The translations under genes were made by a program, and so were the position numbers. From Gemmatimonadota bacterium (lineage in GTDB: Bacteria > Gemmatimonadota > Gemmatimonadetes > Gemmatimonadales > Gemmatimonadaceae), in assembly GCA_021324635.1 (NCBI GenBank), contig JAJPIS010000058.1, positions 124,001 to 188,000 on the forward strand: 64,000 nt of DNA, given 5' to 3'. Position 1 is the stretch's first letter; each line of letters starts with the position of its first letter. Below are positions 53,527 through 63,571 of the stretch, piece by piece. A model generated the notes under the pieces. It was not told the DNA's origin, made no database searches, and was given only the letters and a program-made list of their open reading frames with translations.

Positions 53527-54837
53527 ATGACTGGCACGCGCACAATCGACGTCGCGCTGTCGACCACCGGGCTCGATGCCCAGGGCCGGCCGCAGCGAGT
53601 TCCGCTCGGGGTCGACGCCGCCGGCAATGCGGTGGCGATCGCGCCGCCGCCATCCCTCGAGCCGGACCTCGAGGGCGAGCACATGCTGATCAACATCGGC
53701 CCGCAGCACCCCGCGACGCATGGGGTGCTCCGGCTGGTGCTCGAGCTCGACGGCGAGACGGTGGTCCGCTGCATCCCGCATATCGGCTACCTGCACTGCG
53801 GCTTCGAGAAGATCGGTGAGTACCGGCAATACAACCAGATCATCCCCTGGACGGATCGCGAGGACTACCTCAACTCGATCGGCAACAATGTGGCGTTCGC
53901 GCTCGGCGCCGAGCGGCTGTTCGGGATCGAGACGACGCCGAGGTGCACGGTCCTCCGCGTCATCGCCTCCGAGCTCTCCCGCATCATCTCGCACCTGGTC
54001 TGGCTCGGCACGACGTGCATCGACATCGGCGCATTCACCCCCTTCCTGTGGTCCTTCCAGGAGCGGGAGAATGTCTACCGGATGCTCGAGAACTGGGTCG
54101 GCGCACGCCTGACGACGTCGGCCACCCGCGTCGGCGGCATGGCGGCCGACATCCCGCACGGATGGCTCGACCAGCTTCGCGGGTTTCTCCAGTCCTTCCC
54201 GAAGACCATCGACGAGGTGGACCGGATGCTCACCCGGAACGGCATCTGGGTCGGCCGCACGGTGGGCCTCGGCGCGATGAGCGCTCAGGAAGCCGAGAAT
54301 TACGGGCTGTCCGGGCCGATGCTGCGCGCCTCCGGCGTCGCGTACGACGTCCGAAAGGACTTCCCGTATCTGGACTATGAGACGTACGACTTCGAGGTCC
54401 CGGTCGGGACGCGCGGCGATGTGTACGACCGATACCTCGTCCGCATGGAGGAGCTGCGGCAGTCGGTCCGCATCCTCGAGCAGGCGGCCGAGCGGCTCCC
54501 GGACGGCCCCGTCAATATCGACGACCCGCGGGTGATCCTGCCTCCCAAGTCGAAGGCGACGAGCGAGATGGAATCCATGATCCATCACTTCAAGCAGGTG
54601 ATGGAAGGGCCGCGGCCGCCGATCGGCGAGTCGTACGTCGCGGTGGAGAGCCCCAAGGGGGAGAAGGGGTACTATATGGTATCGGACGGGACGGCCAAGC
54701 CGGTGCGCTGGCGGATTCGTCCACCGTCCTACGTCAATCTCTCCGCGATTCCCAAGATGGTCGAGGGGCACCTCCTCTCGGATGTGATCGCGATCAACGC
54801 GAGCATCGATATCGTGATGGGAGAGATCGATCGGTGA
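53527..54837 (+). CDS. nuoD: NADH-quinone oxidoreductase subunit D
   Basis: Forms the quinone site with NuoB. The 436 residues have a variable first 45, then LINIGPQHPATHGVLRLVLE, HIGYLHCGFEKIGEYRQYNQ, DREDYLNSIGNN, RVGGMAADIPHGW and the ending SIDIVMGEIDR. The conserved histidine and tyrosine of the quinone pocket are in HPATHG and GYLHCGFEK-RQYNQ. It overlaps nuoE by 4 bp. Confidence 0.97.
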   Translation: MTGTRTIDVALSTTGLDAQGRPQRVPLGVDAAGNAVAIAPPPSLEPDLEGEHMLINIGPQHPATHGVLRLVLELDGETVVRCIPHIGYLHCGFEKIGEYRQYNQIIPWTDREDYLNSIGNNVAFALGAERLFGIETTPRCTVLRVIASELSRIISHLVWLGTTCIDIGAFTPFLWSFQERENVYRMLENWVGARLTTSATRVGGMAADIPHGWLDQLRGFLQSFPKTIDEVDRMLTRNGIWVGRTVGLGAMSAQEAENYGLSGPMLRASGVAYDVRKDFPYLDYETYDFEVPVGTRGDVYDRYLVRMEELRQSVRILEQAAERLPDGPVNIDDPRVILPPKSKATSEMESMIHHFKQVMEGPRPPIGESYVAVESPKGEKGYYMVSDGTAKPVRWRIRPPSYVNLSAIPKMVEGHLLSDVIAINASIDIVMGEIDR

Positions 54838-55400
54838 GTGCTCCGCCGACTGATTCAGGGTCGTCGTCGCTGACCGAGCTCGAGCGGGCGCCCCGCTCCG
54901 ATGCGCACATGCGCGCCGAGGACTACCAACCGGTCTTCACCGGGCCGGCGCGGGCCGAGCTGAATGAGCTCCTGACGCACTACCCGACGAAGATGGCGGC
55001 CCTCCTCCCGGCGCTCTGGATCGTGCAGCGCGAGCGCGGCTGGGTGAGCGAGCCCGCCATGGCCGAAGTCGCGGCGGTGCTCGGCCTCACGCCGGCGTAC
55101 GTCAAGGGCGTGGTGACGTTCTACACGATGTACCACCAGCACCCGGTCGGGAAATACTTCGTCCAGGTGTGCACCACGTCGCCGTGCAATGTGTGCGGTG
55201 CCGAGGATGTGGTCCGCGCCATCCTCAAGCACAGCGGCGCCGGGGAGCTCGGTGTGACCTCCGGTGACGGCCGGTTCACGGTGATCGAGGTCGAGTGCCT
55301 GGGCGCGTGCGGCTTCGCCACCCCGGTGATGATCAACGAGGACTTCATCGAGTCGGTCTCGGCGGAGCGGGTGCCGGAGATCCTCGACTCGCTTCCATGA
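54834..55400 (+). CDS. nuoE: NADH-quinone oxidoreductase subunit E
   Basis: Thioredoxin-like 2Fe-2S subunit of the NADH-oxidising module. The 188 residues from GTG 54834 have four ligand cysteines in VCTTSPCNVCGAEDV and VECLGACGFATPVM. The N-terminal helical bundle carries PTKMAALLPALWIVQRERGW. About 25 extra N-terminal residues are low-complexity. Confidence 0.95.
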   Translation: MSAPPTDSGSSSLTELERAPRSDAHMRAEDYQPVFTGPARAELNELLTHYPTKMAALLPALWIVQRERGWVSEPAMAEVAAVLGLTPAYVKGVVTFYTMYHQHPVGKYFVQVCTTSPCNVCGAEDVVRAILKHSGAGELGVTSGDGRFTVIEVECLGACGFATPVMINEDFIESVSAERVPEILDSLP

Positions 55401-55426
55401 CCACGTTCCCGCGACGCTGAGGCGCC

Positions 55427-56767
55427 ATGGGGTTTCCACACAGGTCTCATCCGCGTGAGACGCCGGTCCTGTCGCAGCATTTCGGCGATCCCGACGCGCG
55501 CTCCCTCGCGGGATGGCGCCAGCGGGGCGGGTACCGTGCGCTCGAGCAGGCGCTCACGATGGAGCCGGCCGCCATCGTCGGCATCGTCAAGGAGTCGGGG
55601 CTCAGGGGGCGCGGCGGCGCCGGATTTCCGACCGGCCTCAAATGGTCCTTCATGAAGCCGGGTGACGGGAAGCCTCACTATCTCTGCTGCAACGCCGATG
55701 AGTCGGAGCCCGGGACGTTCAAGGACCGGGAGATCATGCGCTGGACGCCGCACGCGCTGGTCGAGGGATGCGCGATCGGCGCCTACGCGATCGGCGCCGA
55801 GACGGCCTACGTCTACATCCGCGGCGAGTTCACCGAGCCCCTCCAGCGGATGACCGACGCGGTGCGCGAAGCCTACGCCGAGGGCATCCTCGGGCCGAAC
55901 GCACTCGGCTCCGGCAAGCGCGTGGACGTGTACGTGCACAAGGGCGCCGGCGCCTACATCTGCGGTGAAGAGACGGCGCTCATGAACTCCCTCGAGGGCC
56001 GCCGCGGGAATCCGCGCATCAAACCCCCGTTCCCGGCGGTGGCCGGGCTGTTCGGCAAGCCGACGACGATCAACAACGTGGAGACGCTCGCCGCGGTGCC
56101 GCACATCATCAACAACGGCGCCGAGTGGTACAAGGCAATGTGCCAGGGCAACCCCAAGAGCACCGGCACCAAGCTGTACTCCGTGTGCGGCAACATTGCG
56201 CGGCCCGGGAACTACGAAGTCGTGATGGGCTTCCCGTTCAAGGATTTCCTCTACGACCTCTGCGGCGGCCCGCCGCCGGGCCGGCGGTTCAAGGCGATCA
56301 TCCCGGGCGGCTCCTCCGTCCCGATCCAGACGATCGCCGAGGCCGAGGCGACGGTCATGGATTACGAGGGGTTCGTCGCCGAGGGGACGATGCTCGGGTC
56401 GGGGGGCGTGATCTGCATCGACGACGCCCAGTGCATGGTCAAGCAGATCGCACGCCTGGCGCGCTTCTACGCGCACGAGAGCTGCGCCCAGTGCACGCAG
56501 TGCCGCGAGGGCACCGCGTGGACGACCAAGATCATGGAGCGCATCGAGGCGGGGCAGGGGACGCGCGAGGACCTCGACACCCTGCTCGAGATTGCCGACA
56601 ACATGACGGGGAAGACCATCTGCGTGCTCAGCGACTCGTGTGCCGTGCCGGTCGTCTCGGGCATCCAGAAGTTCCGGGACGAGTTCGAGGCGCACATCAC
56701 CCAGCAGCGGTGCCCGTTCCGGGGGGCCGCGGCCGGTGGGGGCGTGGCGACGGCGGTGGCGGCATGA
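55427..56767 (+). CDS. nuoF: NADH-quinone oxidoreductase subunit F
   Basis: Binds NADH, FMN and one 4Fe-4S centre. The 446 residues contain GLRGRGGAGFPTGLKWSFM (NADH), NADESEPGTFKDREIM (FMN), GAGAYICGEETALMNSLEG, and the cluster motif ESCAQCTQCREGTAW with the fourth cysteine in LSDSCAVPV. The order nuoE-nuoF-nuoG is standard. Confidence 0.97.
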   Translation: MGFPHRSHPRETPVLSQHFGDPDARSLAGWRQRGGYRALEQALTMEPAAIVGIVKESGLRGRGGAGFPTGLKWSFMKPGDGKPHYLCCNADESEPGTFKDREIMRWTPHALVEGCAIGAYAIGAETAYVYIRGEFTEPLQRMTDAVREAYAEGILGPNALGSGKRVDVYVHKGAGAYICGEETALMNSLEGRRGNPRIKPPFPAVAGLFGKPTTINNVETLAAVPHIINNGAEWYKAMCQGNPKSTGTKLYSVCGNIARPGNYEVVMGFPFKDFLYDLCGGPPPGRRFKAIIPGGSSVPIQTIAEAEATVMDYEGFVAEGTMLGSGGVICIDDAQCMVKQIARLARFYAHESCAQCTQCREGTAWTTKIMERIEAGQGTREDLDTLLEIADNMTGKTICVLSDSCAVPVVSGIQKFRDEFEAHITQQRCPFRGAAAGGGVATAVAA

Positions 56768-56776
56768 CGGCCCCGG

Positions 56777-58432
56777 GTGAGCGATGACACGGCGGCCACC
56801 GAGCGCGCACCGGGGTCGCGGGCAGCCATGACCGACCGCAAGATGATCACCCTCACGATCGAGGGCCGGCAGGTTCAGGTCCCCGAAGGCACGTCCATGC
56901 TCGAGGCGGCCCGGTCCGCCGGCGTGCTGATCCCGCACTATTGCTACCATCCGGGGCTCCCGGTCGCCGGCGTCTGCCGGATGTGTCTCGTCGAGGTGGA
57001 GAAGGCGCCCAAGCTCGCGCCCGCCTGCGCCACGGCGGTCGCGGACGGCCAGGTGATCCACGTGCACTCCGACAAGGCTCGCGAGGCGCGGACCGGTGTG
57101 CTGGAGATGCTGCTCATCAATCACCCGCTGGACTGCCCGATCTGCGACCAGTCCGGCGAGTGCGAGCTCCAGGACTACACGTACGCCGAGGGCCGCAAGT
57201 CCTCGCGCTACCGGGAGGCCAAGCGCTTCAATCCGGTCGAGGACTTCGGCGGCGACGTGCTCTACGTCCCCAACCGGTGCATCCTCTGCACGCGCTGCGT
57301 CCGCTTCATGGACGACGTCGCTCACGACCCGGTATTGAACGTCAGCGAGCGCGGCGACCGGGCCGTGATCGGTAAGTTCGAGGATCAGGATCTCACCCAT
57401 CCCTGGGCCGGCAACGTCGTCGATCTCTGCCCCGTCGGTGCCTTGCTGTCGAAGGACTTCCTCAACAAGGCGCGCTCCTGGGACCTCGATCGGGCCGCCT
57501 CCATCTGCCCGAACTGCTCGCAGGGGTGCAACGCGACACTCGAGACCCGCGACAACGTCGTCGTGCGCATCCGCCCGCGCCCGAACGACGAGGTGAACAG
57601 GTACTTCCTCTGCGACGAGGGCCGGCTCGACTACCGCTGGCTCAACCGTCGCGACCGGATCGAGTACCCCCACGTGCGACGGGACCACGCGCTCGCCCCG
57701 GTCGAGTGGGAGATCGCGGTCGATGCCGCGGCCGTCGCGCTCCGTGGGCGTCAGGCGTTCGTGCTCGCGTCGCCGGGGCTGTCCAACGAGACCCTCTTCC
57801 TCCTCGCGCGGATTCGCGACCGCACGGGCGGCCGCGGCGCGTTCCGGGTCCGGCAGGGCGCCGAGGCCCCACTCCCCGGCGTGCCCGACCTGGCGCTCCG
57901 CGCCGACCGCGCCGCCAACGGCCGCGGGGCCGAGCTGCTCGGCTTCTCGCGATCGGAGACGCCGCTCGAGGGCCTCCGGAATGGGGACGTCCTGATCGTC
58001 GCCGACGAGGAGCTGGCCGGGATCGATCCGGCGAGTGTGGCCACGGCCGTCGCCCGCGCCGCCTCGATCATCGTCGTCGGCACGACGCTCCCGGCGTGGG
58101 CGAGCGGGGCGGCGGTCGTGCTGCCGGTCGCGAACATGGCCGAGGAGGACGGCACCTTCACCAATCTCCGCGGACGCGTGCAGCGGTACCTCCAGGCGAA
58201 GCAGGCGCCCGGCCTCGTGCGGCCGGCCTGGTCCGCGCTTGGCGATCTGCTGACCGCCCTCGGGGAGTCGGCGCTCTACTTCCTCCCCTCCGACGTGTTC
58301 GCCGCCCTCGCGGCGGCGGTCCCGGCGTTCGCGGGACTCGACTACGACCGGCTCGGACTGGTCGGTGTGCCGGTCGCGGGCGATGGCGCCGCCACCGCGG
58401 CCGCCGGTGCGCTCGTCGGGGCGGCGCCGTGA
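56777..58432 (+). CDS. nuoG: NADH-quinone oxidoreductase subunit G, shortened form
   Basis: Fe-S subunit of the peripheral arm. 551 residues from GTG 56777, or 534 from ATG 56828, which fits the family N-terminus MTDRKMITLTIEGRQ better. The N-terminal 2Fe-2S cysteines are in HYCYHPGLPVAGVCRMC and PACATAV; next come DCPICDQSGECELQ, CILCTRCVRF and the extra cluster CPNCSQGCN. The molybdopterin-fold part is much shortened compared with E. coli (908 residues). The stop overlaps nuoH (TGATG). Confidence 0.93.
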   Translation: MSDDTAATERAPGSRAAMTDRKMITLTIEGRQVQVPEGTSMLEAARSAGVLIPHYCYHPGLPVAGVCRMCLVEVEKAPKLAPACATAVADGQVIHVHSDKAREARTGVLEMLLINHPLDCPICDQSGECELQDYTYAEGRKSSRYREAKRFNPVEDFGGDVLYVPNRCILCTRCVRFMDDVAHDPVLNVSERGDRAVIGKFEDQDLTHPWAGNVVDLCPVGALLSKDFLNKARSWDLDRAASICPNCSQGCNATLETRDNVVVRIRPRPNDEVNRYFLCDEGRLDYRWLNRRDRIEYPHVRRDHALAPVEWEIAVDAAAVALRGRQAFVLASPGLSNETLFLLARIRDRTGGRGAFRVRQGAEAPLPGVPDLALRADRAANGRGAELLGFSRSETPLEGLRNGDVLIVADEELAGIDPASVATAVARAASIIVVGTTLPAWASGAAVVLPVANMAEEDGTFTNLRGRVQRYLQAKQAPGLVRPAWSALGDLLTALGESALYFLPSDVFAALAAAVPAFAGLDYDRLGLVGVPVAGDGAATAAAGALVGAAP

Positions 58433-59793
58433 TGATGACCCACGGGCTCGCGCCCCTCCTCCAGGTCGCGCGGTCGCAGGTGCCGCCCCCCGATGTCGGG
58501 TTCGCCTGGTTCATCTCGGTCCCGTTGATCTACACGATCATCAAGATCCTGGTCGTCTTCACCGTCTACATGGTGTCGGCGGCGCTCCTGACCCTGGCCG
58601 AGCGCAAGATCTCGGCGTGGATCCAGGACCGGCTCGGGCCCAACCGCGTCATCAAGGGCTGGGGACAGCCGCTGGCCGACGGCGTCAAGAACTTCATGAA
58701 GGAGGAGACGCTGCCGGCGGCGGTCAACAAGCCGCTGTTCCTCATGGCACCGGCGCTGGCCTTCATCCCGGCGCTGTCGCTCTGGGCCGTGCTGCCGTTC
58801 GCGGCGCCGCTGCCGCTCAAGTGGGGACTCATGCCGATGGTGGTCGCCGACCTGCCGATCGGCTACCTGTACATTCTCTCGCTCGCCTCGCTCGGGGTGT
58901 ACGGCATCGTGCTCGCGGGATGGTCCTCCAACAACAAGTACGCACTCCTTGGCGGGCTGCGGTCGAGCGCCCAGATGGTCTCGTACGAGATCGCAATGGG
59001 GATGTCGACCATCCCCGTGCTGCTGCTCGCCGGCGACGTCTCGCTCGGGACGATCATCCAGGAGCAGGAGCGCGGGCTCTGGAACGTGCTGAGCCTGAGC
59101 ATCGCGGCCGGGATCTTCATCGTCGCGGCGTTCGCCGAGACCAATCGGCTCCCCTTCGATCTCCCCGAGGCCGAGTCCGAGCTCATCGCCGGCTATCACA
59201 CCGAGTACAGCGCGATGAAGTTCTCCTTTTTCTTCATCGCCGAGTACTGCAACATGGTGACCGCCAGCGCGCTCATGGTCACGCTCTTCTTCGGTGGATG
59301 GACGGTGCCGGGATGGCACGCCGTCAACAGCGCGCCGTGGGCCTGGTGGAAGACGGCGATCACGCTGGCGGCGTTCCTGATCAAGGTGATGTTCTTCCTG
59401 TTCCTGTACATGTGGATCCGCTGGACCCTGCCGCGCTTCCGGTACGATCAGCTGATGGCGCTCGGCTGGAAGGTGATGCTCCCGGCAGCGCTCGGGTACA
59501 TCGTCATCATCGCCGCCGCCATCCTCGGTCTCGACATGCTCGGGGTGCCGAGGACCGCCGTGCACGGCGTGCCGGTGTACGGACTCTGCCTGCTCGGGCT
59601 CAACATCGTGCTGTTGGGCCTGCTCCTCGTCGTCATCGACCGCGGCCGGTTGATCAGCCCCGCCAGTGCGCGGGTCCGCGCCGCCGAGCTCGCGCGACTT
59701 CGCGCCGTGCGGGAGCGGTCGTCGCTCGCCGGCCGGGCGACGTTGGGCGCCCCGGGCATGGCGGTGCGGGAGTCGTCGGGAGTCGGGGATTGA
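58432..59793 (+). CDS. nuoH: NADH-quinone oxidoreductase subunit H
   Basis: Membrane subunit at the junction of the two arms. The 453 residues from ATG 58432 contain LAERKISAWIQDRLGPNRVI, GSSAQMVSYE-like RSSAQMVSYEIAMGMS, AETNRLPFDLPEAESELIAG and MWIRWTLPRFRYDQLMALGW. About eight or nine hydrophobic segments are seen. It is longer than the E. coli protein (325) because of an added loop and a basic C-terminal tail after RLISPASARVR. GTG 58429 and ATG 58435 are alternative starts. Confidence 0.95.
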   Translation: MMTHGLAPLLQVARSQVPPPDVGFAWFISVPLIYTIIKILVVFTVYMVSAALLTLAERKISAWIQDRLGPNRVIKGWGQPLADGVKNFMKEETLPAAVNKPLFLMAPALAFIPALSLWAVLPFAAPLPLKWGLMPMVVADLPIGYLYILSLASLGVYGIVLAGWSSNNKYALLGGLRSSAQMVSYEIAMGMSTIPVLLLAGDVSLGTIIQEQERGLWNVLSLSIAAGIFIVAAFAETNRLPFDLPEAESELIAGYHTEYSAMKFSFFFIAEYCNMVTASALMVTLFFGGWTVPGWHAVNSAPWAWWKTAITLAAFLIKVMFFLFLYMWIRWTLPRFRYDQLMALGWKVMLPAALGYIVIIAAAILGLDMLGVPRTAVHGVPVYGLCLLGLNIVLLGLLLVVIDRGRLISPASARVRAAELARLRAVRERSSLAGRATLGAPGMAVRESSGVGD

Positions 59794-59889
59794 GCGAACC
59801 TCGGCGGCGCGCGACTGCGCAGCCGCCGCGCATCGAGATGAGGACTTGTCGAGTCGTGTCCGCACCACGGGCACGACTCAGGTGAGGCG

Positions 59890-60390
59890 ATGATGGCGAT
59901 CAATGTGAAGGTGCTCGCCCGTCCGGTCGAGGACGTGAGCTACGTGCGTGCCACCCTCAAGGGCATGGCGCTCACGTTCCGGCATCTGGTCGATCCGCAC
60001 AAGGTGACGGTGCAGTATCCCGAGCAACGCGACGAGCTGTCGCCGCGGTGGCGCGGGACCCACCGCATGCTCACGACCGAGGACGGCAAGGCGAAGTGTG
60101 TGGCGTGCGGGCTCTGCCCCACGGTCTGTCCGGCCAACTGCATCAAGTTGGTGCCCGGGGAGGACGAGCAGGGGAACCGCTATCCGCTGGTGTTCGAGAT
60201 CGACGAGTTCCGCTGCATCTTCTGCGGCTACTGCCAGGAAGTCTGCCCGGAGGAGGCAATTCACGTCGGCCGGCACTACGAGAACTCGGAGTACAGCCGC
60301 GAGGGCTTCGTCTACGATCTGGAGCGGCTCGTGTCGCAGACGCACGCCGTGTGCGAGATGTGGGACCCCACGGACCCGCGCGGGGAGTAG
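59890..60390 (+). CDS. nuoI: NADH-quinone oxidoreductase subunit I
   Basis: Carries clusters N6a and N6b. The 166 residues have two 4Fe-4S motifs: CVACGLCPTVCP (Cys 70, 73, 76, 80) and CIFCGYCQEVCP (Cys 109, 112, 115, 119), each with a fourth linked cysteine in the other motif. The preceding YPEQRDELSPRWRGTHRM is family-typical. A 96-bp gap after nuoH holds nothing clear. Confidence 0.97.
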   Translation: MMAINVKVLARPVEDVSYVRATLKGMALTFRHLVDPHKVTVQYPEQRDELSPRWRGTHRMLTTEDGKAKCVACGLCPTVCPANCIKLVPGEDEQGNRYPLVFEIDEFRCIFCGYCQEVCPEEAIHVGRHYENSEYSREGFVYDLERLVSQTHAVCEMWDPTDPRGE

Positions 60391-60398
60391 CACCGCGC

Positions 60399-61001
60399 AT
60401 GTCGCTCTTCTATCAGTTCGTCTTCTACGTCTTCGGGCTCGTCGCGGTGGTCTCGGCGTGCATCTTCGTCACGCGCAAGAGCCCGGTCGCGGCCGCCCTC
60501 TGGCTGGTGAACGTGATGTTCAGCCTCTCGGCGCTCTATATCCTCCTCGACGCCCAGTTCATCGGGGCGATCCAGGTGCTGGTCTATGCCGGCGCGATCA
60601 TGGTGGTCTTCCTGTTCGTGATCATGCTGCTGAACCTCGGCCAGCCCGGCCAGCTCGTCGATACGCGCGGCGTGCTGCCCTGGCTCGGGAGCGGGGGCGT
60701 GGCGATCGTCGTGCTCGCGGCCGTGCTCGTGCGACTGCCCCGAATCGAGGCGGTGGACGCGCTCCAGCTCCCGCCGGAGACGCTGGAGGTCGCGACGCGC
60801 GCCGCGGGCGCCGTCGCGCCGGTCGCCACCCCGCTCTTCACGACCTATCTGCTGGCGTTCGAGGTCACGAGCGTGCTGCTGCTGGTCGCCGTCGTCGGCG
60901 CCGTCGTCCTGGGGCGGCGGCGCGGCGAGATGATGGGCGGCGGCGGCCACGGTCGCGGCGAGCTCGTCGGCGCCGACGAGGTGCTCGTCCATGGTCGCTG
61001 A
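60399..61001 (+). CDS. nuoJ: NADH-quinone oxidoreductase subunit J
   Basis: Membrane subunit with about five hydrophobic segments. The 200 residues include [40 protein letters not shown] with FVIMLLNLG, the family core, and [20 protein letters not shown]-like [21 protein letters not shown] Gly-rich tail [15 protein letters not shown] follows. It overlaps nuoK by 11 bp. Confidence 0.95.
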   Translation: MSLFYQFVFYVFGLVAVVSACIFVTRKSPVAAALWLVNVMFSLSALYILLDAQFIGAIQVLVYAGAIMVVFLFVIMLLNLGQPGQLVDTRGVLPWLGSGGVAIVVLAAVLVRLPRIEAVDALQLPPETLEVATRAAGAVAPVATPLFTTYLLAFEVTSVLLLVAVVGAVVLGRRRGEMMGGGGHGRGELVGADEVLVHGR

Positions 61002-61284
61002 GTCTCTCTTTTTCTCGGCCGTCCTGTTCGCCGTCGGCGTCATCGGGGTCCTCACCCGGCGCAACGCGATCATCATCTTCATGTGCGTCGAGCTCATGCT
61101 CAACGCCGTGAATCTCAGCTTCATCGCCTTCTCCCGGCTCTACGGCTTCGCCGGCCAGGTGTTCGTGATCTTCGTCATGACCGTCGCCGCCGCCGAGGCG
61201 GCGGTCGGCCTGGCGATCATCATCGCCATTTTCCGCCACCGGCAGACCGTGAACATGACCGCCATCAATCTCCTGAAAGGGTGA
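60991..61284 (+). CDS. nuoK: NADH-quinone oxidoreductase subunit K
   Basis: Small antiporter-like subunit with two conserved membrane glutamates, seen in [19 protein letters not shown] and [18 protein letters not shown]. The 97 residues form three hydrophobic segments, the family standard. It overlaps nuoJ by 11 bp, and its stop shares one base with the nuoL start (TGATG). Confidence 0.96.
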   Translation: MVAESLFFSAVLFAVGVIGVLTRRNAIIIFMCVELMLNAVNLSFIAFSRLYGFAGQVFVIFVMTVAAAEAAVGLAIIIAIFRHRQTVNMTAINLLKG

Positions 61285-63569
61285 TGCTGCTCGAGACAGT
61301 GCACGGCGCCGCGCGCGCCGCGATACAGGGGGCCGCGCCAGTGGCGGTGGGCGGCGCGCCGCATCCCCTCCAGGGGACGGTCGCCCAATGGATGTGGGCG
61401 CTCCCACTTCTGCCCCTGCTCGGGTTCGCCCTGAACGGCGCCCTGGCCGTGCTCGGCGCCGCCCGCATCGGGCCGGGCGACCCGAGCGCCGAGGGGCACG
61501 AGGCGCACGCCACCCCGAACGTGGGGAACGAGCGCGAGCCCACCGGCCACGCGGGCGACCCCGAGGCGGGGCACCTCGAGGGTGGCGCCGCCCAGGCCGG
61601 GCCGCACCGTTTCGCGGCCGCCGCGACCGTCATCGGTCCGCTGGTCCTCCTTGCCGCCTTTGGTCTGGCGGTCGCGATCTGGGCGGCGATGGTCCAGGCC
61701 GCGCCGTCGACGCCCTTCATCGAGCACTACTTCGCGTGGATGCCGGTCGGCGATCTCCAGATCGACGCCGCGTTCCAGCTCGACCAGCTCTCGATGACAC
61801 TCGTCCTGGTCATCACGGGCGTCGGCGCCCTGATCCACATCTTCAGCGTCGGGTACATGCGGCAGGACCCGGGGTACCCGCGGTACTTCGCGTACCTCAA
61901 CCTGTTCGTGTTCTTCATGCTGGTGCTGGTGCTCGGGGCGAACCTTCCGGTCACGTTCGTCGGTTGGGAAGGCGTTGGACTCTGCTCCTATCTGTTGATC
62001 GGCTTCTGGTACTCCGATCGGGCCAACGCCGATGCGGGCAAGAAGGCGTTCATCGCCAACCGGATCGGGGACTTCGGGTTCCTGATCGCGATGTTCCTCC
62101 TCTTCGCCAACCTCGGAACGCTGGAGTACACCGGGCTCGCCGCCGCCGCCCAGGGGATCGCGCCGGGGACGGCGGTCGTGACCGTGACCTGCCTCTTTCT
62201 CCTCCTCGGGTGTACGGGCAAGAGCGCCCAGATCCCCCTCTACGTCTGGCTGCCCGATGCGATGGCCGGCCCGACGCCCGTCTCGGCCCTCATTCACGCG
62301 GCGACGATGGTGACCGCGGGCGTGTATCTCGTCGTCCGGACGTCGATGCTCTTCGCCCTGGCCCCGGGCGCGAGTCTCACCGTCTGCGTGATCGGCGCCG
62401 TCACCGCTCTCTTCGCGGCGACGATCGGCCTCAAGCAGTGGGACATCAAGAAGGTGCTCGCCTACTCCACCATCTCGCAGCTCGGTTTCATGTTCGTCGC
62501 CGTGGGCGCCGGGGCGTACGTGGCCGGGATCTTTCACCTCGTGACGCACGCCTTCTTCAAGGCGCTCCTCTTCCTGGGATCGGGGTCGGTGATCTACGCG
62601 ATGCACGCGGCGTATCACGAGACCCACTCGCACGACGACGCCCAGGACATGCGCAACATGGGCGGCCTGCGCACGAAAATGCCCGTCACCTGGGTCCTGA
62701 TGTGGATCGCGACCCTGGCGATCGCCGGGATCCCGCTCTTTGCCGGCTTCTTCTCCAAGGACGAGATCCTCGGGACGGTCTTCGAGCGCGCCCGCGGCTC
62801 GGCCCTGAGCGAGGCGAGCTGGCTCGGGATCCCGGGCGGCCCGCTGCTCTATGCGGTCTACGCGATCTGCCTCGCGGCGGCGTTTCTCACCGCGATCTAC
62901 ATGACCCGGCTCATGATCTACACCTTCCACGGCGCGAATCGCACCGGCGAGCGCGAGGCGGCACACTTGCGGGAGGCGCCGATGGTGATGACCGGGCCGC
63001 TGATCGTGCTCGGCGCGCTGAGTGCCGTCGGCGGATTCCTCAACGACCCGGCGTGGCTGCCGATCGCCCCGAGCGACCTGTTGGCGCGGTGGCTGGAGCC
63101 GGTGACGGGACGAGCGACCGCGATGCTTGCCGGCGCCCCCGGCGCCCCCGGCGCGGCCGCCCCGACCGAGGCCGACCCGAGGCTCGCGGCGATGCTGGCG
63201 GGGATCGCGGCGGCCATCGCCGTGCTGGGTATCGTCGTCGCCGTCGTCCGGCTCAAGCCGGGCGCCCTCCGGCCCACCCGCGACCCGCAGCCTGCGGTCA
63301 CCGGCATCGAGCGCGTGCTGGAGCACAAGTATTACGTCGATGAGGCGTACGACCGCGTCATCATCCAGCCGACGGTCGCCCTGTCGCGCAACGTGCTCTG
63401 GCGCGGCCTCGATGGCCTGATCGACGGCATCGTGAACCTCTCCGCCCACCTCTGGCGCTGGGTGGGCGCGGCCGGCTCGGCGCTTCAGACCGGCGAGGTG
63501 GGCGCGTACGCGTGGGCACTCGTCGTCGGCGCCGTCATCATGCTGGGCGCCGTCGCCCTCCGGACATAG
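61284..63569 (+). CDS. nuoL: NADH-quinone oxidoreductase subunit L
   Basis: Largest proton-pumping subunit. 761 residues from ATG 61284. After the first membrane segment there is an unusual hydrophilic insert of about 45 residues (roughly 65-110) with many His, Glu and Gly (EGHEAHATPNVGNE, GHAGDPEAGHLEGG). The antiporter core then follows: GWEGVGLCSYLLIGFWY with the conserved Glu, KSAQIPLYVWLPDAMAGPTP, HAATMVTAGVYLVVR, HLVTHAFFKALLFLGSGSVI. The long lateral helix region lies at the C-terminus. Confidence 0.96.
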   Translation: MLLETVHGAARAAIQGAAPVAVGGAPHPLQGTVAQWMWALPLLPLLGFALNGALAVLGAARIGPGDPSAEGHEAHATPNVGNEREPTGHAGDPEAGHLEGGAAQAGPHRFAAAATVIGPLVLLAAFGLAVAIWAAMVQAAPSTPFIEHYFAWMPVGDLQIDAAFQLDQLSMTLVLVITGVGALIHIFSVGYMRQDPGYPRYFAYLNLFVFFMLVLVLGANLPVTFVGWEGVGLCSYLLIGFWYSDRANADAGKKAFIANRIGDFGFLIAMFLLFANLGTLEYTGLAAAAQGIAPGTAVVTVTCLFLLLGCTGKSAQIPLYVWLPDAMAGPTPVSALIHAATMVTAGVYLVVRTSMLFALAPGASLTVCVIGAVTALFAATIGLKQWDIKKVLAYSTISQLGFMFVAVGAGAYVAGIFHLVTHAFFKALLFLGSGSVIYAMHAAYHETHSHDDAQDMRNMGGLRTKMPVTWVLMWIATLAIAGIPLFAGFFSKDEILGTVFERARGSALSEASWLGIPGGPLLYAVYAICLAAAFLTAIYMTRLMIYTFHGANRTGEREAAHLREAPMVMTGPLIVLGALSAVGGFLNDPAWLPIAPSDLLARWLEPVTGRATAMLAGAPGAPGAAAPTEADPRLAAMLAGIAAAIAVLGIVVAVVRLKPGALRPTRDPQPAVTGIERVLEHKYYVDEAYDRVIIQPTVALSRNVLWRGLDGLIDGIVNLSAHLWRWVGAAGSALQTGEVGAYAWALVVGAVIMLGAVALRT

Positions 63570-63571
63570 CC

